In this document: positions 58,101-64,000 of the stretch, piece after piece
How positions within the stretch are numbered: the stretch's first letter is position 1
How the letters are laid out: the number at the start of each line of letters is the position of its first letter
Origin: Usnea hakonensis
Taxonomy: Eukaryota > Ascomycota > Lecanoromycetes > Lecanorales > Parmeliaceae
Assembly: GCA_013423325.1 (NCBI GenBank)
Contig: BLJB01000030.1
Span: 204 to 64,203 of the forward strand
DNA: 64,000 nucleotides
Direction of reading: 5' to 3'
Position numbers and translations under genes: made by a program
Notes under the pieces: model-generated
What the model was told of the DNA's origin: nothing
What the model saw: only the letters and a program-made list of their open reading frames with translations
Database searches by the model: none

Positions 58101-58703
58101 GTCCTAAGAACTACCCAACCGAATCTTGATGGGAACACGCAAGGCCCATGTATGTCACCAGAAGAGCTTGATCGGATGCTGGGGGGTATCTTCGATAACC
58201 CTACCGGCGAGACCCTTGACGGGGAAGATGCCCATCTGGATCCGTCGGAGACGAGCGCCAAACGGACGGCTTCCTAAGTCCAGGTCGTTTCTGAAGCGAG
58301 CTCGCCTCAGATACAACCAAACACCGACAGGGTTCTTCCAAGCGCCCCAACAACTCTTCCAACAGCCAATATGGAACAGCGAAACGCTCTGAGCGGGTCC
58401 ACACTCACTTCGCCCAACCAAACCACGCGTTCCGACGTCCGCGACATCCGCCCAACCACCGAGGCCCAACGTCAGAGCCTCCAGAACGCCTTGGGCGGCA
58501 CCCGATACGTCTACAAAGAGTGGACTAAAGAAGAAGCTCCCCCAACTGATGCGAAAAAAAGCTATATTGAGCAATACCAGGAAATTCGGGCTGCTTTCCA
58601 TGCGTGGTGGAGGTCTCAGGGCCGGCCAGAACCAGTGCCGGGGCTTTGGTACCTGCAGGAAGCGTGGGAGGGAGGCATTGAGGATTGGTCGCCTGCATCG
58701 TAG
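55129..58703 (+). CDS. Large low-complexity protein of unknown function, paralog of the next gene
   Basis: Exons 55129-56137, 56233-56271, 56326-56637, 56689-58185 and 58279-58703 give 1093 residues. The last intron (58186-58278, GTATCTT...CCTAAG) is needed to pass an in-frame TAA at 58275-58277. The alternative is a product ending at 58277. An acidic N-terminus (DEDDEEYDEEHDEEEH) is followed by a folded-looking centre (VYPDKTDGLPHAE, YKVEHPGYMYEGNRILLDPH, FYRHHGFYPELTGSTKNFGR), basic nuclear-signal clusters (TRRRKRPAQ, AKRRRTNE), a Gln/Pro/Asn-rich disordered part with NTLGPGGRNAYQMPKQVLGK, and a C-terminal domain (GGTRYVYKEWTKEEAPPTDA, then AFHAWWRSQG and WEGGIEDW). The last two elements recur in the next gene. 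I do not recognise the family; a nuclear role is only suggested by the basic clusters. Confidence 0.72.
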
Positions 58704-59143
58704 AGGGTGTTTGAGTGGGCTGAAGAAGGGAGGACAGGAGAGGGGGTTTAGAGGAAGAGGGGAGCGGAGGACAGGAGGACGGAGGAAAAAAAGAAGAGGA
58801 GTAGAGAAGATCTAAGGTGGGAAGAGAGGGAGGAGATACAAGATAGGGGAAGGTGATGGATATATTGCAAGGGAGGGTTCTTATACGGTTGGGATTTCTA
58901 CCAATGAGCATTATCATGAGAGTTTCCTGGGATTAGGTTTTTATCTTCCATTCTATAGGAGTCATCATTGTTGTGAGAGCTTTATGGGATAAGGTCTTCT
59001 CTTTTCATTCTATGGGAGTAATCCAATGTTATAAGGTTCAAATGCCATAAAACCTATTGAAAGAAGAGCTAAAAACCTACTAAAGAACAAAAGATATCTA
59101 ACCAAGACTCTCACCACAAGTCGTGGCTTGGACATGTAGACAT
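58704..59143. other. Intergenic region with imperfect 60-bp duplication
   Basis: A purine-rich stretch (58,705-58,860) follows the gene. Two imperfect copies of GGGATAAGGT...TTCATTCTATGGGAGT lie at about 58,930 and 58,990. No gene. Confidence 0.5.
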
Positions 59144-59538
59144 ACTCAAACCATTACTTTGCCGCGCAGGAGCGCGAACGTTACATCCTGATAAGAATCA
59201 TGGCATTGTTGGTCTACCTTGCACTGGTGCACTGCCTATCTCTTACCAAAACGATCTTGCTGCTGAGATTCGACAGCATAATCTTCATAGACTTCACCTA
59301 GACAAGCTATTTCGAGCAATCATTAAGTCACTCGATTTCGTAAAAGCAAATGTAGCTATGTTGGAAATGATGCACCACTCTCAACACTCTCTCAACACAT
59401 GGATGTCACATGGTTAGTGGTCTTGGCACAGGGGTATTTAAGGTAGCACTTTCTTCATAGAAAATGGATCAGTCCTACGCCCATAGTCAATATTCCAATA
59501 AGCTAAGGCCATATCTGTACAAATCGCTTCATAGTAAA
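59144..59538 (+). pseudogene. ORF remnant interrupted by a solo LTR
   Basis: From about 59144 one + frame is open for about 70 codons (RTLHPDKNHGIVGLPCTGAL, then AAEIRQHNLHRLHLDKLF, AIIKSLDFVKANVA). It is cut by the solo LTR at 59359-59500. Removing the LTR and one copy of its AGCTA duplication restores the frame (KAISVQIAS and a stop). No start codon or family was recognised; it may be a gene or transposon fragment. Confidence 0.4.
59359..59500 (-). mobile_element. Solo LTR of a Copia-like element
   Basis: A 142-bp sequence whose reverse complement starts TATTGGAATAT (TGTTGG with one change) and ends CATTTCCAACA, flanked on both sides by AGCTA (59354-59358 and 59501-59505). It is the inverted relative of the LTR at 21473-21634, sharing AAATACCCCTGTGCCAAG. 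Confidence 0.9.
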
Positions 59539-59619
59539 GGTTCTTAGATCCTCCCTGTGTCTCCCAGTCAATAGTCATAGATGAAACAGTCGAATTTCAC
59601 CACTCATATGAGCCGTGCA

Positions 59620-59727
59620 TGTTGGGCGTGAGAAGAGTATGCCAGAACTAGTTGAGAAGGGTTCCTGTGCCAAGACCACTAGCGTTTGTTATCCATGTGT
59701 TGAGAGAGTGGTGCATCATTTCCAACA
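59620..59727 (+). repeat. Diverged third Copia-like LTR fragment
   Basis: It ends CTGTGCCAAGACCACTAGCG...GTGGTGCATCATTTCCAACA like the two LTRs above and may begin at TGTTGGGCG (59620). No target duplication was found. It faces the LTR at 59359-59500 as an inverted repeat, so the pair could fold into a hairpin. Confidence 0.65.
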
Positions 59728-60205
59728 AGAAGTGAATTTATTGAGAAGCAAGGCCACTTAAGAAAAAGCAAACACAGCTTATCCTCAGCTCGAACTTTGC
59801 TGCGAGATTCTCAACACTCGCATGTGTTATATATATATGACGCTAGTGCGGGAGGTGAATAAATTTTAGTGCTCATTCTTCCATCTTCCTTACTTCCTTT
59901 TACTTTTACTGGGTTTCACAGACAGTCACGAGAGAATAGAAAGATCTGGTGTGTCTTTGTATTTCTGATATCTTTATCAAGTTGATACTATCTCTACCTA
60001 GTACTTTGTGCTTGGGTGACAAGTCCAAGTCTAGATATCTCAAGTATTCTACCACACGCTTCTCAACAGTACGTCCTGGTTGAGATAGCCAAGCTCAACT
60101 AGACTACCTCTGTCGCAGCTCGTTCTTCTCTCACAGTCTTACAAAGACAATCAGGTAGTCTAGATTTTTTATCAACCCATTCTACTCTCCGGTGATCATA
60201 GCACA
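59728..60205. other. 5' flank of the repeat-rich protein gene
   Basis: No gene. It is AT-rich with a TATATATATATGA stretch near 59,830, and a pyrimidine-rich leader (CTTCCTTACTTCCTTTTAC) lies near 59,890, in the place of a promoter. Confidence 0.4.
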
Positions 60206-63200
60206 ATGTCTGAGATCCAAATCTCAACACCCCTCGTCCAGCCGGAGTTTTCGAGAGAACATGACTTGGAGGCCCTTCGTGCTTTCGATGAAAAGTATCC
60301 TGAGTATGCATTCGATCCGTCGAACGAGAAACTCAAGTGGGTCGAAAAAAACGACTTTTTCAACGATCAGGACGTTGCGTCCATTTTTGAGAACGCGGTA
60401 GCAGGCATCGAGGCTTCGATCATAGAGTCGTCTGTCATCGACAATCATCAAGTCGATCTCTCGGGCAATATTCAAGTTCCTTTGTCAAGCTGGGCTTGTG
60501 GCACCAAATGTCAGAACAATACTGAAGTGGACAGCGAACAACAATTTCCATACGACTTCGACTCCTTCGAGCAAGAGCATTGGGAGTTCTACACGAACCA
60601 GATTTTAAATGATGAGTCGTTAATGATGAAGAGCTGGGACGACCTGATTTCTTGGCTTAGCGACTCGTATATCAAGTTCAAGGCCGAGCAGAAAGGGGAC
60701 AAGGCCGCCAAAGCTTCCGAAAAGCGTCCTCTTGCTGACCAGGGTCAAAAAGACCATGACTCGAACAGTGCTTCACAGAGGAGTGAGTCTAGAAATGAGT
60801 CTAGAAATCACTTGGGGGAGGGTCGAGCCCAATACCCTATGGCGCCTCCACAGCGCAATAGAACGAATGGTGCAGCGTCATCACCCTACCAAAATACGAA
60901 TGCATCTGGAGGAAACCCGCCGGTGCCATCGTCAAGCAATCTGCACCGGATGAGCAACCAGCAGACACCGTCCCATCCCGTTGCTGGGCTAGGAAATGAC
61001 GAACGTTTGCACCACTCGCAACGAGGACTCGATGGGCGGACACGGCCAGTACAAGGTTCTGTCCAGCAAGATCGCGACCCGAGAAATCTGTACCAGCAAC
61101 CGCACGGTCTTTCCATTGACAACATCAATACTAGCCAGGCTGCGACAGCTTCTCGGAACCAAGGGGCTCTTCAGGGAATGCATGGTACCCCGAGGCCTCA
61201 CCGTCAGCAATCTCATGGTACATCCATTGGCCATACAAATATTAGCCAACCCACACCACATGCTCAGTACCACACGCTTGTTCAGGGCAATAATGGGACC
61301 CCGAAAGCTCGGTACCAGCAATTGCATGATCCCTCGGTTGGCTATGTAAACATTAGCCACTCTACGCCACCTATTGGGCAAGAAGGGTTTGCTCCGGGCA
61401 TGAATGGTGCCCCAAAGGTTCAGCACCCGCAATCGCATGGTCTCCCAACTAGTTCCACAAACACCATCCAGTCCATACCCTCTGTTAGGCAACAAAGTTT
61501 TGCTCAGGGGACGAATGGTACCCCGAGGGCTCAGCATCAGCAACCCCGTGGTTCCCCAATTGGTTCTACAAATACCATCCAGTCTACACCCTCTGTTAGG
61601 CAACAAGGTTTTGCTCAGGGGACGAATGGAACTCCGAGAGTTCAAAATCGACAGTTTCCTGGTCCTCCCAATGCCCTTACAAACAATAGCCAATCTACAC
61701 CACTTGATCAGTACCAAAGGTCTGTCCAGGGAATGATGAGTATTCCAAGGAACCAGCTGAGCACGCTGGGCCCGGGTGGTCGCACAGATCGTGAAGTACC
61801 TAGGCAGATTCTGGGAAGACGCGGGCGCGAAGCCACAGAAGACGACGATGACGTTATCGAGCTCGATCCTAGCGTCTATACAAGCCAATTTTCAGAAGAT
61901 GGGTCGCGGTCTAAGCGGCGCCGCAATAATGCGGATAATGGTACGAACATGAGGCCTCAAACGCAGCGTCGTCAAAATGGAACACCTCGGCCGCAATACT
62001 ATGGGGCAGCAGGGGCCCCTGTTCCAATCGGGCTGCCAGAAGAGCTTTCTCGCAACACAAACCCTCCATCCGGCTTCGTCGGAAATGCGATACGGCCAAG
62101 GGTTCCACCGAAGGCCATAGATTCCAACGGTCGTTTAACATCATCAAATCAAGAAAACTATACTCCAAATCAAGCAGCTCCAAATGTGCGGTCGAGCCCA
62201 AACCTGCAAGCTGGATATGACGGTCTTGCTGCGGGGAGTATGAACGGAGGCCGAAGTACGAGTCATGTGTCAGGAAATTACTTGGGTAGCCTTCAGCATA
62301 CTCATGGAGGACATCAAGCTCAGCAAATTCCGGCAAAGCTTAGCCGGGAAGAGAATATTGGCAAATTGAGGCAGGGTACTAATGATACCCAGCAAGCTCA
62401 CGGGGTGGAGGGACACGAAAACTATAACGATGATCGTCATAGGCAGGCTCAGCATGGAGTGAATCTCGTGTCTGGCCCGCCACAACTCCTTACTGGTGGT
62501 TTAAATCACCCTCCGCCAGTTTCTCAATCTAGCTGTTCTCAACAGCCTGGTAGGATACTCGGGGAGGTCTTGGACGATTTCGGACCTGAATCTGAAGGCG
62601 ATGTGCCGCCAAAGATATCTCGAAAGCGCAATAGATCTGAGTCCATGAATGCGCATGAGGAAGAGGCCCACGGTCCAGCGGCAAAGCGTCGGCGAACTCC
62701 CAGCATCGGAGGGCCCAATCTCGCGCCCGAGGCACCCCGTCGAGATAAGTCAAAGCGTCGCAAATCAAAGCAAGATGAGCATCTACCACCGCCCGTCTTC
62801 ACCATCGACGACAACGTTCAAGATGCGAGCCACAATCCTCAAGTGGGCGCGACAGAGCAAGCTGATGAGATAATCTCAGCCACAAATCATGCCCCCCACG
62901 TCACCAACGCACAAGCACCGAACCCACCACAGGCTGATGAGATAATCTCAGCCCCAAATCCAACCCCCCACGTCGCCAACTCACCAGCCCCAAACCCCCC
63001 AAATCCACCTCCCCCTCCCACCCCCACCCACCTCCCACCCCCAGACATCCGCGACCACCCCCCCACCACAGAATGGGACTGCATCCGCCTCACCGCCGCC
63101 CTCGACCACACCCGCTGGGCCTACGAACAATGGACCGGCACCGACGCCCCCGCCACCGACCGCCTCCTTTCCTATAACGCACAGTTCGGAACCATCCTGG

Positions 63201-63460
63201 GCGCGTTTGGTAAGTGGTGGCATTCGGAGGCTAATCCGGAACGGGGGGTGGAGATGGAGTGGTTGGTGCAGTTGGATCCGTGGGAGGGGGGGGTGGCGGA
63301 TTGGAGGGAGCCCGGGAAGGATGGGCTGTGGTGGGAGTGTGTTAGGAGGGGGTTTTATGCGCTTAGGGGGGGGGATGGGGGGTTGATGGAGCCGGAGTTT
63401 AGGATGGATTATAGGGATTATGAGTGGTTTGATGAGGGGGGTGTGGAGGGGTTGATGTAG
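60206..63460 (+). CDS. Large protein with 37-residue tandem repeats, paralog of the preceding gene
   Basis: A single exon of 1084 residues. An acidic N-terminal 170 residues (ALRAFDEKYPEYAFDPSNEK, FYTNQILNDESLMMKSWDDL) is followed by a Gln/Asn/Pro-rich disordered middle. Residues at about 300-520 form six 37-residue repeats, each with GTPR/GTPK, a Gln pair, TNTIQSTPS-like and RQQGFAQGTN-like words. Then come TLGPGGRTDREVPRQILGRR, a DDDDVIELD block, basic clusters (SKRRRNNAD, AKRRRTPSI), a duplicated QADEIISA...HV segment, a Pro run, and the C-terminal domain (LDHTRWAYEQWTGTDAPATD, AFGKWWHSEANPE, PWEGGVADW). LGPGGR...P.Q.LG and the C-terminal domain are shared with the gene at 55129-58703, so they are tandem paralogs of similar length. 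The family is unknown to me. Codon wobble flips to G-rich at about 63,195. Confidence 0.82.
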   Translation: MSEIQISTPLVQPEFSREHDLEALRAFDEKYPEYAFDPSNEKLKWVEKNDFFNDQDVASIFENAVAGIEASIIESSVIDNHQVDLSGNIQVPLSSWACGTKCQNNTEVDSEQQFPYDFDSFEQEHWEFYTNQILNDESLMMKSWDDLISWLSDSYIKFKAEQKGDKAAKASEKRPLADQGQKDHDSNSASQRSESRNESRNHLGEGRAQYPMAPPQRNRTNGAASSPYQNTNASGGNPPVPSSSNLHRMSNQQTPSHPVAGLGNDERLHHSQRGLDGRTRPVQGSVQQDRDPRNLYQQPHGLSIDNINTSQAATASRNQGALQGMHGTPRPHRQQSHGTSIGHTNISQPTPHAQYHTLVQGNNGTPKARYQQLHDPSVGYVNISHSTPPIGQEGFAPGMNGAPKVQHPQSHGLPTSSTNTIQSIPSVRQQSFAQGTNGTPRAQHQQPRGSPIGSTNTIQSTPSVRQQGFAQGTNGTPRVQNRQFPGPPNALTNNSQSTPLDQYQRSVQGMMSIPRNQLSTLGPGGRTDREVPRQILGRRGREATEDDDDVIELDPSVYTSQFSEDGSRSKRRRNNADNGTNMRPQTQRRQNGTPRPQYYGAAGAPVPIGLPEELSRNTNPPSGFVGNAIRPRVPPKAIDSNGRLTSSNQENYTPNQAAPNVRSSPNLQAGYDGLAAGSMNGGRSTSHVSGNYLGSLQHTHGGHQAQQIPAKLSREENIGKLRQGTNDTQQAHGVEGHENYNDDRHRQAQHGVNLVSGPPQLLTGGLNHPPPVSQSSCSQQPGRILGEVLDDFGPESEGDVPPKISRKRNRSESMNAHEEEAHGPAAKRRRTPSIGGPNLAPEAPRRDKSKRRKSKQDEHLPPPVFTIDDNVQDASHNPQVGATEQADEIISATNHAPHVTNAQAPNPPQADEIISAPNPTPHVANSPAPNPPNPPPPPTPTHLPPPDIRDHPPTTEWDCIRLTAALDHTRWAYEQWTGTDAPATDRLLSYNAQFGTILGAFGKWWHSEANPERGVEMEWLVQLDPWEGGVADWREPGKDGLWWECVRRGFYALRGGDGGLMEPEFRMDYRDYEWFDEGGVEGLM
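61080..61770 (+). repeat. Coding minisatellite, 111-bp unit, about six copies
   Basis: The 37-codon repeats of the gene above. Units three to five are closest to each other (TCTGTTAGGCAACAAGGTTT and ATGGTACCCCGAGGGCTCAG recur). Spacing is in whole codons, so copy-number change would keep the frame. Confidence 0.85.
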
Positions 63461-63782
63461 AGGGATGGGGGGATGATAGTGTGGGAGAGGAGGGAGCTTT
63501 GGGGGTGTGGTTGGCTGCGGGGTGGTTGTGGAGGGATTAGGGATTTTCTTTGGTTCTTGTGGGGCTGTCGTTTACTTCAAGGTTGTGGTCACTAGGGAGG
63601 GATTTTCTTTTGTTCTTGTGGGGCAGTCGTTAAGTTCAGGCACGTGGTTACTAGGGAGGTATTTCATATAGTCAGTTTGGACAGCGTCGTGGTTGAATAG
63701 GGACATTTCGTATCAACAATTCAAAGAACGGTATCCAGCATGCCAAAACCACTTTCTGTTATAATGTAGGAAAGCTACAATG
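63461..63782. repeat. Intergenic region with a 59-bp tandem duplication
   Basis: Between 63542 and 63660 two copies of a 59-bp unit (GATTTTCTTTxGTTCTTGTG, then GGGGCxGTCGTT...ACTAGGGAGG) lie head to tail. The first 80 bp are G-rich, continuing the end of the gene. Confidence 0.75.
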
Positions 63783-63963
63783 CTAGTCATCTCTCTCAGT
63801 CCAAAAACTAGTATGTGGGGCGTCTCTGGGCATATTTCCATCTGTCAAAAATCCTAGGACGCTCAAGCTCCGCGGTCTCTCATCGTTCGTCCGTCTGACG
63901 AACTCTTCCCGAATCTTGACAGCACCCGCCAGCTTCTTGAGAAGCGACTTGTACACAGGGATA
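63783..63963 (-). CDS. Last exon of an unknown gene running off the right edge
   Basis: On the minus strand an acceptor (GTGTCGCAG) at 63964 is followed by 60 open codons (SIPVYKSLLKKLAGAVKIRE, then SLSVLGFLTDG) and a TAG at 63785-63783. The frame is closed just before the acceptor, so the exon border fits. Lys/Arg-rich helix then a short tail; the family cannot be judged from this piece. Confidence 0.35.
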
Positions 63964-64000
63964 CTGCGACACGCTCGCTAGATACTCCGATACTCATAGC

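Noticed and set aside
1..64000. CRISPR arrays, bacterial operons, riboswitches
   Set aside because: Intron-containing fungal genes and RIP transposons throughout; no spaced identical repeats of CRISPR type were seen.

Overview
The window is nuclear DNA of a filamentous ascomycete (Pezizomycotina). The evidence is short GT-AG introns of about 46-75 bp, fungal-specific gene families (NLR/STAND proteins, a CorA-like membrane protein, small Cys-containing secreted proteins, DUF300/TMEM184, PAP2) and transposons degraded by repeat-induced point mutation (RIP). No species assignment is attempted.

Bases 1 to about 13,830 are a transposon graveyard. CpA and TpG are almost absent, TpA dominates and CpG is kept. 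It holds a Tad-like LINE ORF1 with most zinc-knuckle Cys turned to Tyr (1-830), AT-rich simple repeats, and a full-length chromovirus-type Ty3/gypsy element on the minus strand (2615-9436; 243-bp LTRs, 5-bp duplication ATATT, recognisable gag, protease, RT, RNase H, integrase and chromodomain). These are followed by a mutated Tc1/mariner-type transposase (about 9451-10500), a 452-bp TRIM-like element with its own target duplication (10613-11064), one copy of a dispersed repeat (11598-11999), and unidentified degraded DNA.

From about 13.8 kb the composition is normal and genes appear. In order they are: a hydrolase/NB-ARC/TPR NLR (+); a DUF7730-like acidic protein (-); a tiny two-exon gene (-); an unknown two-exon gene (+); a PAP2 lipid phosphatase (+); a secreted beta-propeller (+); a TMEM184/OST-alpha-like membrane protein (+); a CorA-like protein (+); a STAND N-terminal/ankyrin protein (+); a small secreted protein (+); a seven-exon NACHT-ankyrin NLR (-); a broken PAF-acetylhydrolase-like gene (-); a second secreted Cys protein (-); a Ser/Thr-rich surface protein (-); two tandem paralogous low-complexity nuclear-type proteins (+); and the last exon of an unknown gene running off the right edge (-). 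Copia-like solo LTRs with target duplications lie at 21473 and 59359.

The mixture of three NLR-type genes, a CorA-like protein, secreted proteins and young and old transposons fits a fast-evolving accessory region. NLRs in such regions often act in non-self recognition, but no partner or trigger can be read here. Many introns were placed by eye from reading frame and splice sites; most models close in frame across every junction. The unresolved model is the 3' end of the first NLR.
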